Shown piece after piece: positions 24,580 to 37,005 of a stretch of 64,000 bases of DNA. Below the pieces are notes generated by a model. That model searched no databases, was not told the DNA's origin, and saw only the letters and a list, made by a program, of their open reading frames with translations. The stretch comes from Anseranas semipalmata (Eukaryota > Chordata > Aves > Anseriformes > Anseranatidae). Positions within the stretch are counted from its first letter, which is position 1; the number at the start of each line of letters is the position of its first letter. The stretch lies in NCBI GenBank assembly GCA_013399115.1, contig VXAA01001354.1:1151822-1215821 (forward strand), read 5' to 3'. The translations under genes and the position numbers were made by a program.

Positions 24580-24780
24580 CTCCCGTCCCGGGACACGAGC
24601 GAGCCGGTTCGGGAGGCGCGTGGCAGGAGGTGGGGATCGCCCCGCGACTCGTGGTGGCTGCGGGGAGGACCTGGCCCCGGGCCCAGCGTGCTCCCCAGCT
24701 GCTGCTGGGAGGCAGCCCGCCGCCTCGCTGGAGCTTCTCGCCTTCGTGTGCGCCACGTCCGCAGAGCCTTCGCAGGGGTT
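24580..24780. other. CpG-rich islet
   Basis: GC-rich text with many CpG (for example CCCGTCCCGGGACACGAGCG) lies in a moderate-GC background. No supported exon. Confidence 0.4.
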
Positions 24781-26387
24781 CCCGGTCAACGCAAGGGAAA
24801 AGATTCGTTCCCAGAGAAGCTCTTGGTCTCTGCGACCAGACTGCTTAAACAAAGATTTTGCCCTCGGTGGTCAAATCTCCGTTGGCAGAGGTGGGATGTT
24901 AGATACCTACCTAAGCTTAATAATATCAGGGATTGCTCTGGGGGCTTCTTTTTAAAAACATCTCCACACCAAGCTACGTGTCTGTGAGCCACTGACTTCC
25001 TTCGGAGGAGCGTGGTCCGTCGGGGAGGTGCCGGGGAGCGGCGGTCGGTGCTGTCTGGCTCTGACCTAGCGGGTGTCTTGACACCACGGTCGGGAACGAA
25101 GGCAGTCTCGCTGAAACGAAAGGGCATCGCTCTGTCTTCCCCTTCTACAAGTAGGCTCCGTTCGTCCATGGGAGACTCCGGTCTTCCTGCAAGGCAGCTG
25201 GTGCTCTTTGCTCGGCAGCTTTCAAGGGGAAGAAGAAAAGAAGGCAACACGAGCTGTTTGGTAGGCTCAGCAGGAGGCCTTGGCTCATGGGCATACCCAG
25301 AGTCTGCAGCTCCCATTCACATCATAGGTGTTACTAATGATGTCTTGTTTCTTCATGTCTTTCAAATTACACACAGGCAGGAGTTGTGTAATTCCTAGGT
25401 TTAGCTTTTTTTTTTTTTTGACCCCTATGACTGCTGAACCAAAATGCTCATAGAAGAAATGGTGGCTTGAAGTTTTTACTGACCAAACTGGGTTGCGATG
25501 GTGTCTGAGCACAGGGGACCACCTACAAAAACACTTTTTTCTCCTAAGGAAAAAGTCGTTTCTTTAAACTCTGCAGCAACAGGGGGGTTGATTCTCCTCC
25601 CCTGAGTTTCGCACCGCTGCCAGCACAGCACTGCAGCCGTTCACGCTACTGACACAGGATCAGGCCGAATGAGGCCAGATGGTTCCACCTATAAACTCGC
25701 CCGCTTTGATGTATGGTGTCCCATGCCACACACGGGGCACGTTTATGTCTTCTTGTTCCAGCTAAGCTGTGTCGAGTGAAATTCAAGTGATAGAAACCGA
25801 TTCTTTTCATGCTAGACGTTATGCCAGTTACATATTATTGAATTATAATGAGTTTGTTACTTTGAGTCTCTCGTCGTTACGGGGAAGAGGAGAATGGTAT
25901 TTTAGAAGGAGTCTGTCGCCCTGCAATACAGCTGCGCTATAGTGCATCTTACACACATGCAAGTTTTAATGAGCCTAATGAATTTAAGCTGACTTCTTGA
26001 GAACTTAACTATGCAACTCTATAGTCTCTAGACAAAGTTGTATTATGAGAACATGTAAACATCATAGGTCTGATTTGTCCTTTTCCAATCCTACATATTC
26101 TCAATTACATCAGTGCAGAATATGTTTTCTCATTTCTGTTCCCATGCAGTTTCCACTGAATCCTGCTTCGTAACCACATTGAATAAATAAAATACGAAGT
26201 ATGTCTGTGTTTGGAAAGTTTCCTGGTTTTCTTACCTGGATTCCTAGTTCATATAGAGGTAACATACTAAGCATATTAAAATAGCAAGAAACGAATATGA
26301 AAACCCTATATATTACCATTTAGTGATCCCTTTTTAGTTAGGCAAGAAAACTGGGTCTCGGCCCCAGAGCAGATGAAACTTCTGGTT

Positions 26388-26442
26388 TACAAAAGGTGGA
26401 AAACTGAGTCTCAAGATGAGTTAGAGGTGGCAGTAGCCCATG
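26388..26442 (-). mobile_element. Possible MIR-like fragment
   Basis: TTTACAAAAGGTGGAAAACT then GAGTCTCAAGATGAGTTAGA resembles the reverse-complement MIR core. Only about 50 bases can be followed. Confidence 0.32.
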
Positions 26443-27158
26443 GTTCTGAGCATTCGCTGCGGTGAATTGTTCTTCCTGCAGCCCTACTAAAACAAACAGT
26501 GTTAGCTTCAGTTTTCATCTTGTGCTAAGACTTCAGTGGGAACTTTTCTCGAGAAGTATGGATGCTTTTGCAGTGTTACACACGTTATTATTTATGGCCC
26601 TGAATTTTGGTTTGCTTCTCAAACAAGAGCTTTGTATTTTTGTTGAATGCAGAATACTATTAGTTATTAGCATTTGTTTTGAAATGATGTACAGCTCCTC
26701 AGTGAGTATAAACCAGCATAACTTCTTTGGTGACGGAGGGAAGTGCTGGCACATCCTGCTCTGGCCCTTTGTTTGTTCTTATTGTATAAACTGATCACAG
26801 AAAGTCCGAGCAGCTTTCAAGAAGCACAGTTGCTTCGGCTGTTAGACTGGCCGTGCCCACCAGAACCTGCTCCATAGCTATGTTTGTGACCTCTGAATTT
26901 TGCTTGTGTCTCATTCAGAGATGCATAGAGCTGTCGTATGAGAACATTTTTCCAAGTGGGGATGGCATCTCCCCTCCTTCCCGCTGCCTGCTCCCTCGCT
27001 GCTTTGTGACCCCGCTCGCTGTGAAGCAGTTCTCGTGGTGTTCCTCCGGGAGGCTCTCCCCGAGGCTCTGACTCATCTGTTGGTGGCTGCTGGCATCTTC
27101 AGCTGGCAGCCGGGAGGCGGGTGGAATGCCGCGCTCCTGCAGGCAGGGCTGGAGAGGA

Positions 27159-27177
27159 GGGAGGGTTAACGGGAGGG
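27159..27177 (+). other. G-quadruplex motif
   Basis: GGGAGGGTTAACGGGAGGG fits the four-run pattern with loops of 1, 5 and 1, arranged symmetrically around a TTAAC centre. Confidence 0.75.
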
Positions 27178-28614
27178 AGCGGATTCTGTGTTTGGAAAAA
27201 AAACTAAAACATTAGCTTGCTGCTAGTAATTTATTACACCCGGGCTATGTTTTTGCTGCAGAACCTCATAAATAATATTTCATTTAAGATTTGCAAGGAT
27301 GGAATGAGAAATTTTGAGGACCAGACTGAAGCAGATTTGTACCATCACTGTCTTTAATTCACTGCCCTTTGTAAATTAGTAAAAGATTACAGGTTCGGGT
27401 ACTAGTACGTACAGCGAGATGTAAATTAAAGGCAAGCGTATTTCTGCTCATAGAAGTCATCGTAGCACAAGAGCAGCTCGCATCGGCTGCCCGCCCGGCT
27501 GCTGGGTGGGGATGAGACCCCGGTGCTTCCCAAACCCAGCGGAGGTGCCCCTCTGGTCACCCGCACGAGCCGAGGGTTTGACTCGAGCTCATCCTCCACG
27601 TTTAATGCAAGCCACATTCCGTGTCATGCTTTAACAGAAGAAAATCCAAGTATTAAAAGTCCAGCTCCAGGTGGTAGGAAGCCAGGCTCGCCCCACACAA
27701 CCCGAAGCTCATCTTGTGGCATGGAGGGACCGGTGGCCTGGGGAGGACATCAGGGCTCTTGGCCATCCCCAGAGCACTGCAGCGGGGCCGGGGGCTCCCA
27801 GCATGGTTGGTGTCCATCACATGCAGGGACTCTCGGCCCTATTTCCTAGCGCAGGAGCAGCCACCAAGCAGTAGCTGTCACATTGTCAAGCTTGCCTAGC
27901 ATGGAGAGACCCATCTTGTTCACGGAGCTGCTGCTTCCGAGGCGGAGCTGAGGCCCATTGGGCATGAGGGAGTTTGCAGTGTCCTCCCCTATGTGATTTT
28001 TCTTCTTTCTAGAGAGAGCACCATCATGAACTGAAGTTACCTCCAAATGAGGGGAGTTTTGTTTTTTTTTTCTTCCTGAGCCTTTTACACTACAGGTATC
28101 CTCTTCTTTTAGTTCTTTAGTGGGCATTCATGCACACCAGTGAACACCAGTGTCAAGCTACATTATTTTTAAACATGGTTCCCACAAAAGGACGGTGTTG
28201 TCTCGGTTTAGAAACAGGAAAACGGATTGCTAAGGTGTTCAGGTTCCTAAAGCTTTTTTCAGTTTGTCAGAACTGGGCTTTGAAGCACGAGGCACAGAGC
28301 AGCGTGTGCTGTTGAGCCAAGCTGCCTTACGTGAAGCACAGGCTGTGCCGAGACATTGAAAGCTTACGGACCGTACGCACTGAGTGTCTCAGTATTAATC
28401 TGCTAGCAGCAATGGTCAGGAGGTTAATGAAGGTTGAGAAATAGAAAGGGAATGGGGGCAAATGGAAGCACAGGAGAGGAGAACTGATTTCTTTTTCCTG
28501 TTAGTGTTAAGCACGAATCGATGACTTCTATTAGTGCAAAACCTCTCAAGCCAAAGGAAATCCATGCACTTTGCAACTGCAGCGTGTCTCCGTGTCACTC
28601 GTCACCTGGGGCCA

Positions 28615-28880
28615 GCTCTGCAGTAGCGGGGCTGCGGCGCTGCAGGTGCCACCGCCCGGTGCCGTCGTTACCGCGCGCACCCCTGGAAGCGACCCGCAGG
28701 TTCAGCCGCCGGCTCCTGCCCCGCGTTCGTGCACCTCGCTCCGAAACCTGGGCCCTATCCGCTGCGCCGCGGCTGCTCTCCAGCCGCTCGGAGCAGTTCA
28801 CATGCGCGCCCACCTGAGCCGCGGTCACGCCGGGTTGTACAAACAGAGGGGCAGGACCGCCACCTTCTAGCGTGACACGC
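28615..28880. other. CpG-rich islet
   Basis: It is dense in CpG (for example CCGTCGTTACCGCGCGCACC) over about 260 bases. A weak exon-like unit, 28871-28936 (TTCTAG acceptor, GCC|GTGAGG donor), lies at its right edge. Confidence 0.45.
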
Positions 28881-30994
28881 GAGCGGTTCCCAGCAGCTCG
28901 GGCTGGGAGGGATTGCATCTGGAACGGGACCCGCCGTGAGGATACAGCTGAACGCTGTACACTTGCCCAAGGTACTGAAGACAAAACTTGAGCCAAGATA
29001 CTCAGTAGAACTCTTAAGTTTTTGTTGTCACAGGTGTTCTTAATTACCACAATTGATCAGGTGCTGACTTTTTTCCCTAACCATCATCAGGAGCGTGGGC
29101 TCCCCTTGCCAGACTGGGAACAATTACTCGGTCCATATTCAGGAGGTGACCTACTGAATCTGTAGCAACGCTCATGGCCTCATCTGCATACCCTGGTGCA
29201 GAGTCCGCCCCAATATTTGACTGATCAGATCCCTTCTATAACCCTGTGTGGCCTATTCTGCTAATGCTCTGTAAGCACGTGGTGAATAACAGCATGCTTT
29301 ATACGTCCCACTGGGAAATATTCTTCTGACAGGGGACAGCAGCTTGGATTCCTACTACATGTTTGAAATTTCACATATGTTGGTTAGTTGTGATTAATGC
29401 AAATGATGGGTCATTGCTCCCAGAATGGATAAAGCATAATTGTTATGACCAGGAGAACTGGAAGAAGACACTGGCAAAGAAGTAGGCTGTCTTCCCCAGA
29501 GGGATCCAGGAAAATTAGGCTAATAACATAAACTGTGTTGGCAGGAACAAAGCTTAAAAGAATTTTGTGTTTTTTGCTTTCACTCAACGTTATTGCGTGT
29601 ATGTACATGGTTCTTGTTGGGAAAGCTCTGTATAAATCCCTGTTTGGATTCCTTAATTGCCTCCCTGTCAGAGTCTGGCAATAGGTTTTGTGAAACCTGG
29701 TGTTGCATCTCATGTAGCATTTTTCATGTGACTATCAGCGCATGAGACTAAAATATGCTTTTAATGAGCATTTGGGTGAATATAAAAGTAAACCCAATAG
29801 AAGCATAAGCAGAGTGAAAATGAATTTGTAAATCAGGGGAGGGGAGGGGGAAGTAACTGGTATTTGCAGTTCTTGCCATGATTGTCAGATGTTCGTTCTA
29901 ATGACATATGTGAAATGTAGTGGCAACCTGCATCTCAGTGCATCAGAATTAGTTGGAGAGCCATGGCCAAGTGCCACACACTGCTCGATTGCAAAAACAC
30001 CGATCTGCACATCTGTTTTGAAGCCTGCTCTGAGGAGAAGCGAAGAGGAGCTGCCAGCTCTGCAGATGGGTGGCTGGCTTTCCTTTCCCAGGTTGCGACA
30101 CACCTGGGCCAGTGTCACTGGAGCACATCTCTTTTCTAACAATCCACATGCCTGCATGATGCTTTCTGGAGGCAAGTCCCACCCGTGCTGCTGACAGAGT
30201 GCAGCAAGCCACAGCCCAGGGGCTCTTCTGCCAAATGCCCGTATCCCCCTTGCACTGTTCCTCTTATCACTGGGATTTATCTTACCCCTATCGTACGCTG
30301 TGAGTTTGTATCCTGAAAACTACTAGCAGTTGTATTTGCAGCAGAGCCTCCCACCCAAATGGAGATGCGGATTCCCTTCTGCTGGTTGCTGCCAGCATCT
30401 GACAGCAGGCCAGGGAGACCTCCCGGGTGGGCTGTGCGGTGTGGGACAGCGTTCCCACACCCACCGCTGGCCCTTCGAGAACTTCCAGGTGAAAAGTGTC
30501 ACCAGGTTACCTCCAAAACACATCACAACTTAGGTAATTCTGCCCTGGCTAAGGTCATTCTTGTTTATGGATTTCTCTCAAATTAAGTTTCCACTGCCAT
30601 TTTCACAGTGGAGTTTTACTACGATAGACACAAACATGGAAAGTCTAGAAGTACGCTTCCTATTTGCCTACATCAGAAATATTCCTGGACAAGAGACAGC
30701 CATCGCTGCTTCACAGAGACCTTGTGTCTAGAGAGATGGCTTTCTTCCTGGCAGCGAAATGCCATTTCAGGAGGTGGATGACTTCCACGGAAACCTAGTA
30801 AGGAAGAGCCTGCAGGTCGTGGGCGAAAGACTCCTGGGATGTTGGAGAAGAGGTCCCTCACCTTGCAGACTTAGCAGAACTGAAACAATTGCTTGGGATA
30901 TTGCATTTCTGGTGTAGTTGAGTGCCTTCCTCTTCTACCTAGTAACTGGATTGTAGGTGATGTGCTCTTATGATGTTGTAGGTCTGATAAGTCC

Positions 30995-31011
30995 TTTTTT
31001 TGGGGGGGGGG
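30995..31011 (+). repeat. T7-G10 homopolymer junction
   Basis: Seven T run directly into ten G. It is prone to slippage and sequencing error. Confidence 0.9.
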
Positions 31012-31590
31012 AGAGTCAGGGAAGAACTGGCAGGAGCAAGGATGAAGCAGATGGAAAACTCTTGCCTTTCTCATAGAGTTGGGAACAGTTGAATATGCTT
31101 CGGAGCTGGAGATGTAAATTGTTGGTGCTTTTCTGGAAGTTCATGGCAACTTGCAGCTAGGATAGATTGAGCCCAGCAACCCGAGTTAAATGGATCAAGC
31201 AGAACTTGACTCCACAAGGGTTACTGTCACCTGTGGCCAAGGGGAAACCTCAGAGCTTGCAGCAAGTTGTTTGGTATTTTCTGTCTTCCTCATGAGGAGA
31301 CAAGCAGGGCCTTTAAAAGCAAGCTGAATCCTATCGTAATTTAAATGAAACCTACTCCAGGGCTTGTGTTGTGAGACAGGAGCATTGTAACCCTTCCAAA
31401 TGATCTCCTGTAAAATACATAGGAAATTTGGAGCTTGGTGCTGTGTACCCACCCCTTATCTGTCTTCAGTCATCCATGTCTACATCAGTGCCAAACAGCA
31501 AATAGCATGAAAACTAACTACCCTTCTATTTTTGCAAGTGCTCCCTGAAACTCTTGGAAGAAGAACATTGGTTTGTAGCAAAATTAAGAA

Positions 31591-31685
31591 CCCAGGAACA
31601 TGAGAATCCCATCCTGGATCACTCCAAGGGATTATCTAGCCCTGGTCCCCATCTGTAACAGAGGGGGAGTCTTAGATGAGCAACA
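31591..31685 (-). mobile_element. Old CR1-type LINE fragment
   Basis: The order CAGGAACATGAGAATCCCAT, then CCTGGATCACTCCAAGG, then ATTATCTAGCCCTGGT follows the ancient CR1 motif that runs from GGAACATAAGAA to TCCATCTAGCCCAGT. It is diverged and short; its edges are approximate. Confidence 0.45.
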
Positions 31686-32706
31686 ATATTTGAAGCTTCA
31701 TTTCTTTTCACAAGTACCCATTACTTTCACATTCAGCCAAATTACTTTTCAAAAAAGTTCTTGAAATATCCTTCCAAACTACTGCCCACTGCTTAAAAAA
31801 AAAAAGGCGGAGCAGTGTTTTCCATCAATTTGCAAGCTGTCTAATTGAATTCAGTAGTACTATCTACCTGTCCAAATTAAGAGGCATAACAGTTTCCAGT
31901 ATTGGAGCCTCCAGAAAAGTTCATGCTCCACAACTATGGAGATCATATGGCTGGAAGGGGATTTTGACTTCTTTGCTGTTACTTTTTTAGAAGCACCTGG
32001 AGAACAGATTTAATAGATGTGAAACGTCCCCAAACTTGCCTCTTCCCAGAGGCAAGGGGAACTTGAATCCCCAAGTCTGAAGCCCTGCTGTAATTGTACA
32101 ACCTCTGCTGCGGGATGCAGTTACTGCTAACAGGAACGCATCCCCTTCCAGACATGCAGTCTCGCAAGACAGCGATGGGCACGTCAGCTCATTTATTTAT
32201 AAGAGGTTGCTTTCTGATGCCAGGTTGCAGTGTCTCAGGCATAAGGGCGTGCTTTCCCCGTCAGCACGGAGGGCGGAGGGCTGAGCCCGCGCCTGCTGGA
32301 AGCCGGGAGGCAGTCTGGCAGGGACTGGCAGCGGCCCCGGGGCGATGCAGAAAAATGTTCTGTGTGCAGACGGGGGCACCAGGTGATGCAAATCCAAGTA
32401 ACCCCTTGTGGGCTCCGAGCTGGGCAGCGGAGGAACCTGAGTTACCACAGTGCTTGCTTGCTTCGGCTTATGTTTGCAGGGGGATTCCTCGGGGCACACG
32501 CAGCTCTCCATGGGCCTCGCCGGCTCCTGCTCTGCGCTGAAGGCTGGTGCCCTGAATGCGCCCGTGTCCGTTTCTGGGACTTAAGATCCTTCCCTGGAGT
32601 ATATACGCAATAACTGCCATGGCTTACTCGAGATTTACGCTCATGGGACCAAGAACCAAACTACTTTCTAGGTCAACTGTCCTGGTCCTCCAGCTCCTGC
32701 AGTCAA

Positions 32707-32830
32707 CACAGAACCGTAGAATTACAGCATGGTTTGGGTTGGAAGGGACCTTAAAGGTCATCTAATTCCAGCCCCCTTGCCATGGGCAGGGTATCTGTAA
32801 ATCAGGCAGCCTTGGGCACCCTGAAATAGC
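32707..32830 (-). mobile_element. CR1 LINE 3' end
   Basis: The segment reads as the reverse complement of an avian CR1 3' tail. It contains GGTTTGGGTTGGAAGGGACC, then a TTAAAGGTCATCTAATTCCA block, then the CCATGGGCAGGG block. The leading part (ACAGAACCGTAGAATTACAG) is the eroded end repeat. Similarity fades after about 32830, so this is a 5'-truncated copy, the usual state for CR1. It is the best lineage marker in the window. Confidence 0.93.
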
Positions 32831-33552
32831 ATTCACCATATCCAGAGAGCCTTTTGGCCCTTCAGGCCTCCTGGACGGCTCGGTGAGGGACAGCAGAGGT
32901 TATACATTTTGGAGGAATGACTCATACATATACTTGCCATGGGCAGGGAATCAACTATTCCATGGACTAAGATCTCCTGCAAGCTGGCCAAGCAGAAGAA
33001 TTGGCTTTAACTATAAAGGTAGCTGGTAGCCTGCCCTTCACTTGGAGGTAAGAAGGGTTGGAGAGCTGCCACCGTGGGAGTGTACTTTAAAAAACAGGGA
33101 CAGAAATGAGGAAAATGTTAAAATGGAGAGAAAATGCCAGTTAAAGAGCCTGTTATAAACACCTCTGAAGGCTCACTAATGTAAGGCTCGAGTGCTAGTA
33201 CTAAGCAGCAGATCTTACGGCTGGCTAACAAAAGGAGGGAGGCTTGGCAGCCAGCTCTGGATAAAAGGTTATTAAGAAACATACCTTTTAACATTCAATT
33301 ACATCATATTGTTTCCAAAACAGAGAAATTTATCTCTAGGTTTAACAAGCGATTTAATAACATGGACATATCTGCAGCTTTGCTTCTGAGGGAATTGGGA
33401 ATTGCTTCCTCAAGTCTAATCTCAGGGTTTACTTCTTTTCATGCAGCTTCTGAAATCGCTGCGAGCCTCCCGTTGCTTTGTAATCAAATCTGCTTCTTAC
33501 AGAGCACTTCCATCGGTAGATCACAGAGCATCGGCGTGCGGTCAGCATCTGT

Positions 33553-33612
33553 TGCTGAGTTTTACAAGTGGAAGAACTGAGGCACAGGGCAGGAAGGCGA
33601 AGAACGGGTGAA
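33553..33612 (-). mobile_element. MIR-like SINE fragment
   Basis: TTTTACAAGTGGAAGAACTG followed by AGGCACAGGGCAGGAAGGCG matches the reverse complement of the MIR core, which reads TTTTACAGATGAGGAAACTG then AGGCACAG. The match is short. Confidence 0.42.
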
Positions 33613-34538
33613 ATGGTCTTCAGTGCCAGCTCCCTAGAAGTGGGGCGGGCTTGTCAGCTCTCTAGCAAGGCTCTGTAATTTCACTTTCTGAGGCTGTATT
33701 TCCTCTGCCAGCTCACCCTGGAACAGAGGTTCAGAGAAAGTCAAACCCTTTGATCATTCACATTACTTCCAGGTTGACTTTCCCTTAGCTTCCCAGCTCC
33801 CCGGTTTGGGGACGGGTGCAGTCTGGGCCGTGACTGGTACTGGGGACATCCCAGCGCACCAGAAAGCCCCACTGCGGCACGGGCTAGACCCAGCGACTGC
33901 GGCTGTGGGTAGGAAGGGCTTCAGGAGGGGACACGTGGATGCAGGGAGGGTCCTGCCCCACCGGCAGCATGGGCACAGGCACCTTGAGCAGCCTGCCCCC
34001 GGCGCCTGTAGCTCGATGCTGCTGTGTTCAGGTTCGGTGGGGTCTGAGCGGCAAAGGATCTCAGCACTGACCGGGGCTGCTTCCACCAGAACTGCCTTCT
34101 AGAACCACGTTTCTTCTAAATCCTTTTTTTAAAAGACATCGCAACTTTTCTGCCTTTTCTTTATATACAGTTGCCTTGGGTTTTTCTCAGCTTTTAGTCA
34201 TTTTTGTAACTTTAACCTTCCACCTGCCTGGTTTACTTCAAGGCATGCTTAAAATGTCCCAGACATAATTGCTTTACCAGTATGTCCCTCGTGTAAGTAG
34301 CAGTTAGCAGCGGTAAGACACCCAGAGACCAGGTTTTAATCAGCCTTGACTGAAGACTAAAAATGATTCACTCCTGTCAGCACTGGGCAACACAACAAAC
34401 AGCTCTCCAGCAAATCACTTAAGCAGAAATATGTTGGCATGTTTCTATAGCAACTAAGGAAAAATATTTCACACAAAAGTCCATCTGCTGCAACATAGAG
34501 GGAGATCTGGCCAAGGATCGCGTTATAAATTAATCTTA

Positions 34539-34548
34539 ATTTGCAAAT
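34539..34548. promoter_or_regulatory. POU octamer-type site in an AT-rich block
   Basis: ATTTGCAAAT is a perfect palindromic octamer-type site. It sits in an AT-rich, low-complexity-free stretch (34440-34740) that looks like a conserved non-coding element, with further AATTAAT and CAATTG motifs. Confidence 0.3.
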
Positions 34549-35224
34549 TTTATTTTTGCAAACCTCACACAGCAACTTGCACAAAAGGGCAGAATGTAAG
34601 TGAGAGGAAAGACAATTGATTTTGGATACAGGCTGACAATGAATCAACAAACTGGTCATTAATTTGGGAAACAGCAATTGTCTGAGGATGAAAAATCACA
34701 GTGCAGTTGAGAGGTATTCATCTTCCTTGCTGTTTACCAATCAGACTGCATCACACCATCTTGTACGCAGTGTATTTGGAAACACACTTTATTTTTTCAA
34801 AGGAGGCTAGTAGCAAGCATCCAATATTTTTTTTTAAAACCATTTTGGTTTGATTTACTTGTAAAGAGTTACTCAAATTTATTCAACCATATAAAATGCT
34901 TTGTAGAAGCCATCAAAGTGAGGAGAGGGGGAAAAACCAATGCGATAATTTGGACTGCGATGCATTTTATTTTATGTGATGTCAACACTTCAAAGCCTAT
35001 TGGAGCAGTGCTCGGGAGATCTGAAACATTTTACGGGGTGCTTGGTGTCTGTGCTACAAACCATCTCCAACCATAGATTCTCTTGCACAACGTTCACATG
35101 CTGCCTGCCAGTGTTCCTTTCTTTCTTTCTCACTAGCTGCTTTCTGTGCCTCCGCTGGCAGTTTTGCATAGCCCCCAAAACAAAATTTAAAAAAGAAGTT
35201 GAAAAAACAAGAACTTTCTCTCAG

Positions 35225-35291
35225 CTGGGAAACATGCAGGCTTACGTCCTCGAACGTGTGCCAGGTCTCCAGGTGTTGTGTCCAGGGGAAC
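35225..35291 (+). other. Weak candidate exon
   Basis: A short pyrimidine tract and CTCTCAG end at 35224, and an AAC|GTGAGT donor follows 35291. One frame runs open for 22 codons, containing MQAYVLERVPGLQVLCPG, with GC about 73, 36 and 59 percent by codon position. The acceptor tract is short and no partner exon is known. Confidence 0.14.
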
Positions 35292-36974
35292 GTGAGTCAA
35301 GCCTAGCCCGGTTCTGTCACCTGAAGCTTTGTATGAAACGCTAAACCTTGAAATATTTCAGGAAGAGGTGAGATTTTTGTGTCTTATGTCATACGCCCTT
35401 ACTCACATGCGGTGATACTTAAAAATATATTGACACACATGGCTGGCAAGCGCAGTGAAGGTAGAAACGCAGTTTCCAGCACAATGGCCATACTGTTTGC
35501 TCCCTATCACCGTTTTCCCTGCTCACTAGCATCCTTGACGAGGAGGAATGACAGCCTGTTTTATTTCGAATAGGTCCACGATCTGAGTGGTGGCACCTTA
35601 AGTAAACACGGGACTAGAGCTGCTTCTGAAGAGGAGAGGGAACCTGAGAGGATGAAATGGGGGATGTGGAGCACTTCAGAAGTCTCAGGAAGGCTGCTTT
35701 TGCCATTTCTTTTCTTCTGTGCCTCCACTCCCCCTCTCCCTTCAGCTGTAAGGAGTCTCACTAAATGCCATCGTCTCAATGGAGCAGGACTGGAGGGGGA
35801 GAATCTTCTCTGGGTAAGTTTAGAACACATTTTGATATTAAGCAGCAAACAGCTATTTAGTGTTGAACAAAAAGAATTACAGGAACAAAAGATATTTTGT
35901 TCCTTAATAAACAGAAAACAAGTTTCACATCTCATCTGCAATCTGTTTTGATATACCTCACACTGATCAATTGGAAAACAAGAAAACAACTTGCTAGCAG
36001 CAAGAAATATCCAACCCAGAACTGAGAAGCAGCTCACTAACTTTTTAAATGCTAACTTTTTCATTGTTTATGAAAACAAGTTGTTTTCTCTGGGATTTTG
36101 TGTTGCACAATGGTTATTATTAGTGTTCATTAAGTTGTTAGGGGAGAAGAAGGAAAATTGGGCTCTTTTGCCAAGAAAATTGCACCTCTGTCCCCCTGTA
36201 CGTGCTGTCTCCTGCTCTGCTCTCAGAAGCTGGTAAAATATTTGAGCTCTACCTGATGCGTGGACTTTATCTGGAATTTTTATCCAGGAACATCGGACCT
36301 GTTAAGCTTTAACATTGAAGTAAAAACAAAAAAATTTGCAGCTGCAGAGTGAGAAGCATGAAAGAGTCTGCTAAGCACATTTGCTTACAAAAATGCTGCA
36401 GTCTACTTTACTGTGGGGCCATCAGAATAATTAGGGATGAGTGGGTCAGGAAATTTGGCTCACCAGGCTGGGCCCAGGGCTGGCCAGTTTTGAGCTCTAG
36501 GAGGAAAATGTCTTTCAAATGCAAACACATTACAGCATTTCATATGGATGAAGTTCCAGGGTTCCAGGCATTATTTAACAGTCTTTGTAAATTGGTCTGT
36601 GGACCATGAATGAAAGTATTTGAATTTGGTTTGACACTGTAATAGCTAGCATGAAACTCAGTTAAATCCATAGCATTACCCAGCCACATACAGTAGTTTA
36701 AAAGCCCTGAAGCGCTTGGTGCATCCAGGTTAGCATTCCTAAGCGAATAACCGTTCTGCAGAATTCATACTGGGAAGGAAATGAAGACACTGGTTTAGGT
36801 TTAAAACAATCTTCCATCCCCCTTACTTCAGTTTAAGCCTGAAAAATCTGAACTGACCTTACAGTCATTTTTGGAAAAGTTATATTAAATTCCTGCATCA
36901 TGGACTGTTTTAGCTGTTTTAGCCAAGCTTTATTCAATAATTAGTATGATGCTCTGATCCGAAATCATTTCTAC

Positions 36975-37005
36975 ATTATTATTATTATTATTACTGTTAT
37001 TATTC
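36975..37005 (+). repeat. (ATT)n microsatellite
   Basis: About six ATT units are followed by an interrupted TTATTATT. Confidence 0.92.

Larger units (their letters stand above)
22200..31590. other. Non-coding stretch
   Basis: Besides the blocks listed separately, it holds AT-rich, possibly conserved non-coding text at 25780-26100 and 27200-27400, and a 14-base T run at about 25406. No gene is supported. Confidence 0.5.
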
